Source: Halarcobacter sp. (GTDB lineage Bacteria > Campylobacterota > Campylobacteria > Campylobacterales > Arcobacteraceae). Taken from it: 64,000 nt of DNA. The stretch's first letter is position 1; each line of letters starts with the position of its first letter. The stretch is taken from contig JAQYVX010000004.1 of the NCBI GenBank assembly GCA_030145305.1, positions 186,001 through 250,000 on the forward strand. The letters are read 5' to 3'. This document shows positions 45,278 through 54,008 of this stretch, piece by piece. Under the pieces are notes generated by a model that was given only the letters and a program-made list of their open reading frames with translations, was not told the origin of the DNA and ran no database searches. Position numbers and translations under genes: made by a program.

Positions 45278-46843
45278 TTGAAACTAAATAGAAGAGAGTT
45301 TATTAAAAGCAGTACAGTAATAAGTGGAGCATCTCTTTTAGGGATGAAAATCAACCTATTTGCTAATGATGAACAAATAAAATGGGATGAAGAATGGGAC
45401 GTGATTATTGCAGGTTCTGGTTTTGCAGGTTCATCAGCCCTATGCCAATCTATTGATCTTGGTGCAAAAACTTTAATGATTGATAAAATGCCAGTTCTAG
45501 GTGGAAATTCAGCAATTAATGGAGGAGCTTTCTCAATTGTAGGTTCCCCTCAACAAAAAGAAAGAGGAATTGAAGACTCAACTGAATTATATGTAAAAGA
45601 TATTTATAAAGCTGGCTTAGGTCTAAATATTAAAGAACTAGTAGAGACTATTGCAAAAAATGGACTTGCCGCTTATAAGTTTACAAAAGAAAAAGGTGTT
45701 GTTTATAGAAATAATTTAGGTCATTTTGGAGGACACTCTGTTCCTAGAACAATCTGGCCAGAAATTAACTCAGGTGGGAAAATTACTATTCCACTACAAA
45801 CATATGCACAAAAAAAAGGTGCAACTATTAGAACAAGAGTAATTCTTGATGATTTAATTTTTGACGAAGATGGTAAAAAAATACTTGGTATAAAAGTAAG
45901 AGAAAACTATAAATTTAAATTTGATCCTCAAAGTAATGAAGAAGATAATAAAACTGGCGTTGTTAAATATTACAAAATTAAAGGTGGCATCATTATGGCA
46001 ACTGGAGGATTTGCATATGATGTAAACTTCAGACAAAAACTTGATCCAAAACTTACTCCTGATTTAGACTGTACAAATCACTATGGAGCAACAGGTTATG
46101 CTCTTAGAATGATGATGAAACACAAAATTAAAACAAGAGATCTTGGATGGATTCAACTAGGCCCTTGGGGGTCACCTGATGAAAAAGGTTTTGGAATTGC
46201 CCCTGTATTCGCAATTCCTGCATTTGCTTATGGAGTAATGGTTGATTCAAGAACAGGAAAAAGATTTGTAAATGAACTTGCAGATAGAAAAGTTAGAGCT
46301 GATGCTATTTTAAAAATTCATAAAAATCCTGATGGTTCTATCTCTCATCCAGTTGTGTTATGTGATAGCATGGGAGCAACAGGTACTAGAAAAGAGAATG
46401 TTTATAGAGGCATCCATAAAAAAGTTATTCACAAGTTTGATACTTTAAAAGAATTAGCAGAATTTTATAAAATCCCTTATGAAGGATTACAAAAGACTGT
46501 TGATGATTATAATCAATATGTTATTGATGGAAAAGATTTAGAAATGGACAAACCTTTCTTCAAATTAAGAAATAAATTTGTTCCAAATATTACAAAACCT
46601 CCTTTCTTTGCTTTTAGAGCAATGCCAAAAGTTCACCATACTATGGGTGGAGTTGCTATTGATACAAGTGCAAGAGTATTAAACCAAAATGAAGAAGTTA
46701 TTGAAGGACTATTTGCAGCTGGGGAAGCTACTGGAGGAGCACATGGTGCGAGTAGATTAGGAAGTTGTGCTGTTCCAGACTGTTTAGTATTTGGAAGAAT
46801 CGCCGCTCAAAGTGCGAATAAATTATTAAATAAAAAGGCGTAG
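45278..46843 (+). CDS. Tat-exported flavoprotein reductase (FccA / urocanate-methacrylate reductase-like)
   Basis: A periplasmic FAD enzyme of the fumarate reductase flavoprotein family, 521 residues, TTG start after AAAAGGAG. A twin-arginine signal (NRREFIKSS) leads the protein. FAD motifs are VIIAGSGFAGSSA and the C-terminal GLFAAGEATGGAHGASRLG. The proton-donor Arg of the family is R337 (ELADRK); H453/H454 and R493 match the carboxylate clamp. The His and Thr-Glu that hold the second carboxylate of fumarate are replaced (QLGPWGS at 293-299). The substrate is thus probably a 2-enoate such as urocanate, cinnamate or acrylate. It has no heme domain and relies on the next two genes. Confidence 0.85.
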   Translation: MKLNRREFIKSSTVISGASLLGMKINLFANDEQIKWDEEWDVIIAGSGFAGSSALCQSIDLGAKTLMIDKMPVLGGNSAINGGAFSIVGSPQQKERGIEDSTELYVKDIYKAGLGLNIKELVETIAKNGLAAYKFTKEKGVVYRNNLGHFGGHSVPRTIWPEINSGGKITIPLQTYAQKKGATIRTRVILDDLIFDEDGKKILGIKVRENYKFKFDPQSNEEDNKTGVVKYYKIKGGIIMATGGFAYDVNFRQKLDPKLTPDLDCTNHYGATGYALRMMMKHKIKTRDLGWIQLGPWGSPDEKGFGIAPVFAIPAFAYGVMVDSRTGKRFVNELADRKVRADAILKIHKNPDGSISHPVVLCDSMGATGTRKENVYRGIHKKVIHKFDTLKELAEFYKIPYEGLQKTVDDYNQYVIDGKDLEMDKPFFKLRNKFVPNITKPPFFAFRAMPKVHHTMGGVAIDTSARVLNQNEEVIEGLFAAGEATGGAHGASRLGSCAVPDCLVFGRIAAQSANKLLNKKA

Positions 46844-46852
46844 GAGAGAATG

Positions 46853-47266
46853 ATGAAAAAGTCAGTATTTATTGCTATTTTTACATTGTTTGCTTGTGTT
46901 GCTGTAAGTATGTTTGCAGCAAATAATTCAGATACAAGTATGGCAGTTAAAAAAGAGTATACAAAAGAAAATTATCCAATCAAAGTTCATCATGGTAAGC
47001 TTAGAATGGATTGTGTTAGTTGTCATGGAGAAGGACCTAAAAGTTCTTATACTGAATTAAGTACAAAAGATTGTTTATCTTGTCATAAAGATTATAAAAC
47101 ATTGGCAAAAAGAACTGAATTCTTGGGATATGATGATAATATTCATGCATCACCACATTATCCAGAAATGGATTGTAATTTGTGTCATTCATCCCACCAA
47201 AAACCACAAAATTATTGTGTAATGTGTCACTCACAAGACAGTATGCAAAAACTAATTGTGCCATAA
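46853..47266 (+). CDS. Periplasmic tetraheme cytochrome c (FccB-like)
   Basis: 137 residues from ATG 46853 (six bases after AGGAG; ATG 46850 is too close). Signal peptide to about residue 24. Four heme motifs: CVSCH, CLSCH, CNLCH and CVMCH. It corresponds to the separate tetraheme subunit of Wolinella Fcc and Geobacter methacrylate reductase systems and would pass electrons to the flavoprotein encoded just before it. Confidence 0.88.
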   Translation: MKKSVFIAIFTLFACVAVSMFAANNSDTSMAVKKEYTKENYPIKVHHGKLRMDCVSCHGEGPKSSYTELSTKDCLSCHKDYKTLAKRTEFLGYDDNIHASPHYPEMDCNLCHSSHQKPQNYCVMCHSQDSMQKLIVP

Positions 47267-47276
47267 GGAGACCAAA

Positions 47277-47864
47277 ATGAAAAATTTATTTAAAAATAAA
47301 GCACTATTATTACTAGTTCTAGGTATTGGTCTATTTATTGGCTTAGTATTTACGTTTGGTGGTCACGCAGTGATCAAAGCAACAAGTGATGATAAGTTTT
47401 GTACCTCATGTCATGCATGGATGGATCCAATGGTTGAAGCCTATCATACTGACCCACATGGTGGGAAAAATGACAAAGGAATTAAGGCTACTTGTGTCTC
47501 TTGTCACTTACCACAAGATAGTTTAGTAAAATATCTTGTCACAAAAGGAGTTAATGGAATAGTCGAAGTTACATCAGTTTTGGTAAATAATGCTGAAGAT
47601 ATGGATTGGCAAAAACACAGAGAAAAAAGAGAATCTTTTGTTTACGATAGTGGATGTATGAGCTGTCATGTAAATATTGAAACTACTGATAGCCAAAGCG
47701 AAGCTGCAAAAGGAATGCACAAAAAATATACACAATATAAAGATGCAAAAAAAGAACCTTTAAGCTGTGTTAGTTGCCACAAAAATGTAGGTCACAAGAA
47801 TTTAAGTAAAATTATATATGACAGAACTCATGAGCCAGTTGGTGAATGGGAAGACGACAAATAA
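47277..47864 (+). CDS. NapC/NrfH-type tetraheme quinol dehydrogenase (FccC-like)
   Basis: 195 residues from ATG 47277, which follows AAGGAGACC; a longer frame from 47256 lacks a binding site. One N-terminal membrane anchor (about 9-30) and four heme motifs (CTSCH, CVSCH, CMSCH, CVSCH). It would oxidise menaquinol and feed the periplasmic cytochrome, which makes the flavoprotein a terminal reductase of an anaerobic respiratory chain. Confidence 0.9.
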   Translation: MKNLFKNKALLLLVLGIGLFIGLVFTFGGHAVIKATSDDKFCTSCHAWMDPMVEAYHTDPHGGKNDKGIKATCVSCHLPQDSLVKYLVTKGVNGIVEVTSVLVNNAEDMDWQKHREKRESFVYDSGCMSCHVNIETTDSQSEAAKGMHKKYTQYKDAKKEPLSCVSCHKNVGHKNLSKIIYDRTHEPVGEWEDDK

Positions 47865-47892
47865 TAACAAGCTATATTTAAAAGGATAGAAG

Positions 47893-49536
47893 ATGAAAAA
47901 ATCAATAATTGTTACAACAAGTTTAATTGCATTTGCAATGATAAATGCATTCGCAGCACCTGTAGTATTAGATGGACAAGACATGACTAGTGATAAGATT
48001 ATGCAAATTGCAAATGGCGAAGATATAAAAATCACCAATTTAGCGATGGAGCGAGTAAGAAATTCACATAATGTATTAATTAAAGCAGCAACAACTGGAC
48101 ACAAAATTTACGGATTAACTGTTGGTGTTGGATTAAATAAAGATCAAAAAATGGTAAATACAAAAGGAACATTAACTAAAGAAGTAGTTAAAGCATCTAC
48201 TGAATTTAACAAAGGTCTTATTCATGCACATTGTGGTGGAGTTGGTGCTGATTTACCAATCAAAGAAGCAAGAGCTGTTATGGCAACAAGATTAAATAAT
48301 ATGCTTTTTGGTGGAACAGGTGTTCAAGAAAAAGTTATTAATATGTACAAACAATTCTTAAATAACAATATTATTCCTGCTATTCCTTCAAAAGGCTCTA
48401 TGGGAGAAGCTGACATTACTATTTTAGGACATATTGGGCTAGCAATGTTAGGAGAAGGAGATGTTTACTATAAAGGTAAAAAAATGTCAGCTAAAGTTGC
48501 TATGGCAGATGCTGGAGTTAAAAAAATCTCTTTATTTGGTAAAGATGCATTGTCAATCATAAGTTCAAATGCTTATTCTGGAGCTTTAGCTGGACTTGCA
48601 TTAGCTGAAATGAAACAACTTACAAAAATTTCTAAATATGTATATGCCTTAAGTTTAGAAGCAGTTAATGGAAATATTGCTCCAATGCATGAGGTTACTA
48701 GAAAATTAAGACCATTCCCAGGTTTTGTAGGAGCTGCAACAAAAATTACTAAAATCTTAGAGGGAAGTTACCTTTGGGAAAAAGATAGTTCAAGAGCTTT
48801 ACAAGATCCATTAAGCTATAGAGATGCTGCTTATATTTTAGGAACATTAGATACTTCTATTTCTAAACTTGATAAACTTATGAATATCCAATGGAATTCA
48901 TCTGATGACAATCCTGGTGTTGCAATCGGTGTTGAAAGCACTACAAATAGATTCCAAGAGAAAAAAGTATATGTTAATGCTGATGGAATCAAAGGTGCAG
49001 TTGTTCCAACAGCAAACTTTGAGCCAATGCCATGGGTAGTTGAATTTGAAGCAAATGCAATTGTATTAGCTCATAACTCAATTGCATCTACACAAAGAAT
49101 AAATAAATTAGATGATCCAAAGTTTACTAAACTTTCTAGATTTTTAGGAACAGCAAAAACTGTACACGCATTTGGTGCAATGCAAAAACCATTTACTGCA
49201 TTAACAGCAGAAAATATTAACTTAGCAAGTCCATTATCATTAATTTCTGCTCCAGCTGCTGGTAATATTGAAGATATTGCTACAAATGCTCCAGGTGTAA
49301 TTACTAAAACTAGAACACAAATTGAAAATCTATATCATATTCTTGGGATGGAATTAATCCATGCGGCACAAGCGATTGATTTAAGAAAACAAAAAAATCC
49401 TAATTTAAAACTTTCTATTAAAACAGAAAAATTGTTTACTGATTTTAGAAAAGTAGTAGACTTTTTAGAAATTGATAGACCTCTTACAAATGACTTTAGA
49501 AATGCTGCTAAATTCTTAAAAACTTATAACTTATAA
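47893..49536 (+). CDS. Secreted histidine/aromatic ammonia-lyase homologue without MIO triad
   Basis: A 547-residue PF00221-type protein with a signal peptide (MKKSIIVTTSLIAFAMINAFA), hence periplasmic, while known HutH and PAL enzymes are cytoplasmic. Family blocks: YGLTVGVG (73-80, for YGxNTGFG), IHAHCGG (110-116), SDDNPGVA and SAPAAGNIEDIATNAPG. The cofactor segment, normally GSxGASGDL, reads GSMGEADIT at 168-176: the Ala-Ser-Gly that cyclises to MIO is gone and one residue is missing. The Tyr of DPYSLR is Leu (DPLSYR). A classical ammonia lyase mechanism seems excluded. Context suggests it makes, isomerises or binds the enoate used by the reductase. Confidence 0.78.
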   Translation: MKKSIIVTTSLIAFAMINAFAAPVVLDGQDMTSDKIMQIANGEDIKITNLAMERVRNSHNVLIKAATTGHKIYGLTVGVGLNKDQKMVNTKGTLTKEVVKASTEFNKGLIHAHCGGVGADLPIKEARAVMATRLNNMLFGGTGVQEKVINMYKQFLNNNIIPAIPSKGSMGEADITILGHIGLAMLGEGDVYYKGKKMSAKVAMADAGVKKISLFGKDALSIISSNAYSGALAGLALAEMKQLTKISKYVYALSLEAVNGNIAPMHEVTRKLRPFPGFVGAATKITKILEGSYLWEKDSSRALQDPLSYRDAAYILGTLDTSISKLDKLMNIQWNSSDDNPGVAIGVESTTNRFQEKKVYVNADGIKGAVVPTANFEPMPWVVEFEANAIVLAHNSIASTQRINKLDDPKFTKLSRFLGTAKTVHAFGAMQKPFTALTAENINLASPLSLISAPAAGNIEDIATNAPGVITKTRTQIENLYHILGMELIHAAQAIDLRKQKNPNLKLSIKTEKLFTDFRKVVDFLEIDRPLTNDFRNAAKFLKTYNL

Positions 49537-49542
49537 AATCGA

Positions 49543-49574
49543 TTAAGAGATGTTCTTCAAACAACATCTCTTAA
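49543..49574 (+). other. Long hairpin between lyase-like gene and porin
   Basis: A perfect 12-bp inverted repeat TTAAGAGATGTT (49543-49554) / AACATCTCTTAA (49563-49574) with an 8-base loop. A-rich, not T-rich, sequence follows, so it is more likely an mRNA end-protecting or partial terminator structure than a full intrinsic terminator. Confidence 0.6.
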
Positions 49575-49645
49575 AAAAAGAATATTGTAGGAAATACAAG
49601 AATCAAGTATTGCCAATTTTAAATTGAACAAAGGAAAGGTAAAAA

Positions 49646-50806
49646 ATGAAATTTATTAAATTTAGTGTCATTACTATAGCTATAATCGCTATCTCATCTT
49701 CATTAAGTGCAACAAGTTTAAGTGAAGCATTAATTGAAGGAAAAGTAACAGGTGATATATCTATTACATATGAACAAAGAAACGTTGATAAAGAAATTAG
49801 CAAGTATTATCAAGATACTGCTTATAGTGTTGGTTCTATTGGATTAGATTATAAATCAGGATCTTATAATAATCTAAGTACAGAAATAGGATTAAGAGCT
49901 TATGCAAACATCTGGGAAGAAGATTCTAATTCTGTAACAGCAAGAGGAATTGGTGATTCTTCTGAAAGGTTTTATGACAAAGCTAGAAAAATTATGCTTT
50001 CAAAAGCATTTATTGCTTATGACAAAAATGATACTCATTTTAAAGTAGGGAGACAATCACTTTCTACTGAATGGATGGGTAAAATTCAAGATGCAGTATC
50101 TTTATATACCTCTCCAATTGAAAATAGTAAATTAGAAATGATTTGGTCTAAAAAAATGGGAAGAGTGTATAGTAGAGAATTTAGAGACTTCAATGACTTG
50201 AATGAAAATAAAGGTGTTTATAAAGCAGGTTTTGAATATAAATTTAATGAACATGTTAAAACAAAAACATATTATATGACTTCACCTGACAAATACAACT
50301 TAGTTGGTGGAAGAATTAATTTAGATGGAACATTAGGTGATGCTAAAATAGGAAGTTTAATTCATGTTATTGAAACAAATGAAAAAATTTCAGATGTGGC
50401 TGATGGTAAGATGTTAGAAGTTAAACTTTATGCCAATTATGCAGGATACTCAGCAACATTGGGATATGTTAAAACTGGAGAAGAAAATGGTTGGGGAAGT
50501 GCAAATACAGCAGGAGAACAAATCGTTCAATTTGAAGAAGGTGATGGTATGTATTATGCTGATGCTGAAACAATTTATTTTTCAGTAAATAAACAAGTTG
50601 GTCCAATTAATATAACAGCTCTTTATGGTGAAATGGAATACACAAAAAATAATTATAAAGAAAAAGAGTTTGATTTATGGGCAGGATATAATATAAGTAA
50701 AAACTTAACTCTAAATGCTGGTTTTACAGTAACTAATACAGATGATAAAGATGCTGGAACTACAGACTTAACTCAATTAAATACTACTTTAGTATATAAG
50801 TTTTAA
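49646..50806 (+). CDS. Outer-membrane porin of the periplasmic reductase module
   Basis: 386 residues: signal peptide to about residue 23 (SLSA), then TSLSEALIEGKVTGDISITYEQR, beta strands and a terminal LVYKF. It belongs to the same family as the porin at 41044. Its placement after the lyase-like gene suggests it admits the substrate to the periplasm, where lyase homologue and reductase are located. Specificity is inferred from context only. Confidence 0.78.
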   Translation: MKFIKFSVITIAIIAISSSLSATSLSEALIEGKVTGDISITYEQRNVDKEISKYYQDTAYSVGSIGLDYKSGSYNNLSTEIGLRAYANIWEEDSNSVTARGIGDSSERFYDKARKIMLSKAFIAYDKNDTHFKVGRQSLSTEWMGKIQDAVSLYTSPIENSKLEMIWSKKMGRVYSREFRDFNDLNENKGVYKAGFEYKFNEHVKTKTYYMTSPDKYNLVGGRINLDGTLGDAKIGSLIHVIETNEKISDVADGKMLEVKLYANYAGYSATLGYVKTGEENGWGSANTAGEQIVQFEEGDGMYYADAETIYFSVNKQVGPINITALYGEMEYTKNNYKEKEFDLWAGYNISKNLTLNAGFTVTNTDDKDAGTTDLTQLNTTLVYKF

Positions 50807-50834
50807 TTTAATTCTTATATAAAGATTCTAATAT

Positions 50835-50867
50835 AATGTGTCAAAGTTTTCTAAGCTTTGACACATT
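50835..50867. terminator. Bidirectional terminator between porin and molybdenum reductase
   Basis: AATGTGTCAAAG (50835-50846) and CTTTGACACATT (50856-50867), a 12-bp stem with a 9-base loop, lies between convergent genes. Confidence 0.75.
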
Positions 50868-50877
50868 AAAAACCTAA

Positions 50878-53337
50878 TTAGATAATTTCTGGTTTTTCAA
50901 AAACTGTAATTGCTGGTATTTCTTTATTATATTTTTCAATTTCAACTAGTGCAGTGTTTGCAATATTTCCTTGTGCTAATTTTGAAGAACCTTTATCAAT
51001 TGTTAATTGATTCACGTCTCCATGTTTACACATTGTTTTTTCTTCACTTGCATCACTAGGATCATACCATCCACCTTCATCCATTTTTAGAACTCCTGGA
51101 AGTACATTATCTGTAACAATTGCTCCTGCTAATGTTGAACCTCTTTTATTATATACTTTTACGATATCCCCATTTTTTATGCCTCTTTTTTTAGCATCTT
51201 TAGGATTTATCCAAATAGGTTCTCTTCCTTTTACTTCATATAAATCTCTTAACCATGTATTTGACAATTGAGAGTGTAGTCTATACTTAGGGTGTGGAGA
51301 TAAGATATGTAATGGATAATCTTCTGATTCTTTTGAACCTAACCACTCTGCTGGTTCTATCCAACTTGGATAATGTAAACAATCATCATAATTAAATTTT
51401 TTAATAACTCTTGAACTAATTTCAATTTTACCTGATGGTGTTCCTAATGGATTTAACATTGGATTTTGTACATATTTTTCATATCTTGTAAAGTTTTTAT
51501 CTATTTCTTTTACCTCAAATTTCACAAAACCTTTTTCCCAAAACTCGTCAAAAGATGGCATTTTAATACCTTTTTCTTCTGCTTGTACTTTTGAATTTGC
51601 ATAAAATTCTTTTATCCAATCTAGTTGAGTTTCTTTACCATCGGTAAACTCTTCTTCATAACCTAATTTTTTCGAGATAAGTCTACATATTTCATAATCA
51701 TCTTTAGACTCTTGTACAGGTTCAATTGCTTTTTTCATTGCAATAATATGACTACTATCATAATCACCTATTACTTCAATATCATTTCTTTCAATTTCAG
51801 TAGTAGCAGGAAGTACAATATCTGCCATTCTTGCAGTTGGAGTCCAATAAGGTTCATGAACAATAAATGTTTCTAATTTTTTCCAAGCTTCAATCATAGT
51901 ATTTCTATCTTGATGGTGATGGAAGGGATTTCCACTTGTCCAATAAACCATTTTAATATCTGGATATTCAATTTTTCTACCATTGAAGTCAATTGTTTTT
52001 CCTGGGTTGGCTATCATATCAACCATTCTTGCACAAGGAATATTAAAAGGTTTATAATTTTTCCATGGACCATCTTTTTTACTATTAATATTTGTAGATA
52101 TTCCACCTAATCCTGGAGCATCTGCACTTGGAGTTCCCCCATTTGAATAGTGGTAACTAAATCCAAACCCACAACCAGGAACACCCACTTGTCCTAACAT
52201 ACAAGCTAAAGTAACTAGTGTCCAATGGAATTGTTCTCCATGGTCTGCTCTTTGAACACCCCAGCCTGCCATTAACATACTTTTTTCATCTCTTAATTTT
52301 TGTGCAAATTGTTTAATTACTTTTTCTTCAACCCCACAAATATTAGAAGCCCACTTAAGTGTTTTTGGAGTTTTATCAGTTTTCCCTAATAAATAATCCT
52401 CAAAATCTTTAAATCCAACTGTATATTTTTTTATAAATTCTTTATCATATTGATTTGTTGTATGTAAATGATACATCATACCTAGCATCATTGCAACATC
52501 AGTATTTGGTTTTGGTTTAATCTGTGTTGAATCAAAATACATTGCTGTATCATTTTTTATAGGGTCAACAGAATAAACATCAACTTGTCCATCTTTATGC
52601 GCTTTTTTTAATTGTTCTAAGTATGGGAAAGCTCCATGTCCTGCTACATCCCACTCAATCTGACAAGTTACTAAAGGATTCGCTCCCCAAAATACAACAT
52701 TTTTAGCATGTTTTAAAACTAAAGGCCATGATGTTTGTTGCTCATATACTTCAATACTTCCTAAAACATGTGGCAAAATTACTTGTGCAGCAGCGGTAGA
52801 ATAATCACCAATTCTCCCTACATATCCACCTGAAATTTTCATCATTCTATTCATTAAAGTTTGAGGATTATGAAGTTTACCAGTACAATACCAGCCATAA
52901 CTTCCGGCATAAATACTTTTATAACCATAAGTTTTTTGTACTCTTTTTATTTCTGACGTAACTAAATCAAGCGCCTTTTCCCAAGATACTCTTACGAATT
53001 TTTCAGATCCTCTTTTTGATGAATCACTTTTATGTCCATCTTTTAAAAATCCTTCTCTTACCATTGGATATTCAACTCTTGTTTTTGAATATGTTCTAGC
53101 AGGTAAAGCATTTATCATTGGAGAAGGGAAAGGGTCATCTTCAAATGCAGTAACTCCCGTAAATTGACCACCCTTTACATGTGCTCTAAAAGCTCCAAAA
53201 TGCGAAGCACTAATTTTATTTGAAGTATTAGCTATTGGGCCACTAATTAAACTATCTGCCGGTAAATTACTAACTAATAGCGCACTTGCAGCTACCCCAC
53301 TTCCTTTTAAAAAATCTCTTCTTTTTATATTACTCAT
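50878..53337 (-). CDS. Mo-bis-MGD S-/N-oxide reductase, copy 1 (TorA/DorA/BisC family)
   Basis: A Tat-exported (KRRDFLKGS) periplasmic molybdoenzyme of 819 residues. The Mo-ligand Ser lies in GDYSTAAAQV. Its GSYGW motif contains the Tyr found in DMSO and biotin sulfoxide reductases; as I recall it, E. coli TorA has GASGW there. VYEQQTSWPL matches TorA. Substrate could be TMAO, DMSO or other S-/N-oxides. Campylobacter jejuni Cj0264c is the likely closest characterised relative. It overlaps the cytochrome gene by 8 bases, and needs the molybdate imported by the mod system. Confidence 0.88.
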   Translation of the reverse strand: MSNIKRRDFLKGSGVAASALLVSNLPADSLISGPIANTSNKISASHFGAFRAHVKGGQFTGVTAFEDDPFPSPMINALPARTYSKTRVEYPMVREGFLKDGHKSDSSKRGSEKFVRVSWEKALDLVTSEIKRVQKTYGYKSIYAGSYGWYCTGKLHNPQTLMNRMMKISGGYVGRIGDYSTAAAQVILPHVLGSIEVYEQQTSWPLVLKHAKNVVFWGANPLVTCQIEWDVAGHGAFPYLEQLKKAHKDGQVDVYSVDPIKNDTAMYFDSTQIKPKPNTDVAMMLGMMYHLHTTNQYDKEFIKKYTVGFKDFEDYLLGKTDKTPKTLKWASNICGVEEKVIKQFAQKLRDEKSMLMAGWGVQRADHGEQFHWTLVTLACMLGQVGVPGCGFGFSYHYSNGGTPSADAPGLGGISTNINSKKDGPWKNYKPFNIPCARMVDMIANPGKTIDFNGRKIEYPDIKMVYWTSGNPFHHHQDRNTMIEAWKKLETFIVHEPYWTPTARMADIVLPATTEIERNDIEVIGDYDSSHIIAMKKAIEPVQESKDDYEICRLISKKLGYEEEFTDGKETQLDWIKEFYANSKVQAEEKGIKMPSFDEFWEKGFVKFEVKEIDKNFTRYEKYVQNPMLNPLGTPSGKIEISSRVIKKFNYDDCLHYPSWIEPAEWLGSKESEDYPLHILSPHPKYRLHSQLSNTWLRDLYEVKGREPIWINPKDAKKRGIKNGDIVKVYNKRGSTLAGAIVTDNVLPGVLKMDEGGWYDPSDASEEKTMCKHGDVNQLTIDKGSSKLAQGNIANTALVEIEKYNKEIPAITVFEKPEII

Positions 53338-53926
53338 GACTTTTTCCTTTTGTAGTTTCTGCTTGTATATATTTAGTTATATATTTCACATCTTGTTTTG
53401 TTAAGCCTGCTCTTGACTTCATACCTTCAATTATATTTGGCCACTGATTAGTTGTATAATGTTTTATTTCAGGAGAGACATGACACGAACCACATCTAGT
53501 TACAAATAATTCTTGACCTTCTTTATATACCTCATCTATGTTTGTTGTTAATGATTTTTCATTTACCCAAAGAGTATAAGAAACTTTTTTCCATTGAGTT
53601 TCAAAAGAATCTGTTTTTTCTGCAAGTTCTTTAGGTTTTTTCGTTTTATTATCATTTAATACTAAATAAAAAACTCGCTCTCCTACATCTTTAAAAAGAA
53701 CATTTTCAAAACCATATCCTCCCCAACCAACAACTTTTATTTCTTTAAAGTTTCCTTTTGAAGATAATATTTCTACAGGTGTAGCGGTATCGATTTTCCC
53801 AATTTCTTTTTTCCCATCTGCATTTAAAAAGACTTTTGAATCGTGACTTATAAAGCCATTTTGTCCTGCAAAAAGTAATGAAGTTGAAAAGAGTATACTA
53901 CTCAAAATAATTTTATTTTTTTTCAT
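53330..53926 (-). CDS. Monoheme cytochrome c partner of reductase copy 1 (Cj0265c-like)
   Basis: 198 residues: signal peptide to about residue 20, an SH3-like beta domain (25-85), and a C-terminal heme domain with CGSCH followed by HYTTNQWPNIIEGMKSRAGL, the pattern of the C-terminal TorC domain. It probably hands electrons to the adjacent molybdoenzyme. A tandem AAGTATAA box lies upstream. Confidence 0.87.
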   Translation of the reverse strand: MKKNKIILSSILFSTSLLFAGQNGFISHDSKVFLNADGKKEIGKIDTATPVEILSSKGNFKEIKVVGWGGYGFENVLFKDVGERVFYLVLNDNKTKKPKELAEKTDSFETQWKKVSYTLWVNEKSLTTNIDEVYKEGQELFVTRCGSCHVSPEIKHYTTNQWPNIIEGMKSRAGLTKQDVKYITKYIQAETTKGKSHE

Positions 53927-53945
53927 ATTTATTCCTTATTTTTTT

Positions 53946-53985
53946 ACTATAAGAAGTTTATGACAGAAGTATAATTAAAGTATAA
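53946..53985 (-). promoter_or_regulatory. Tandem AAGTATAA operator before cytochrome/reductase copy 1
   Basis: AAGTATAA at 53967-53974 and 53978-53985 (plus-strand view), period exactly 11 bp, with TATAGT at 53951-53946 on the minus strand as a possible -10. The same repeat recurs at 56747-56765. Confidence 0.55.
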
Positions 53986-54008
53986 TCTTTTAAAAATATA
54001 GAGTTTTT

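Noticed and set aside
47893-49536. Annotation as ordinary HutH (histidine degradation)
   Set aside because: It has a signal peptide, lacks the MIO triad, and no hutU, hutI or hutG genes are nearby.
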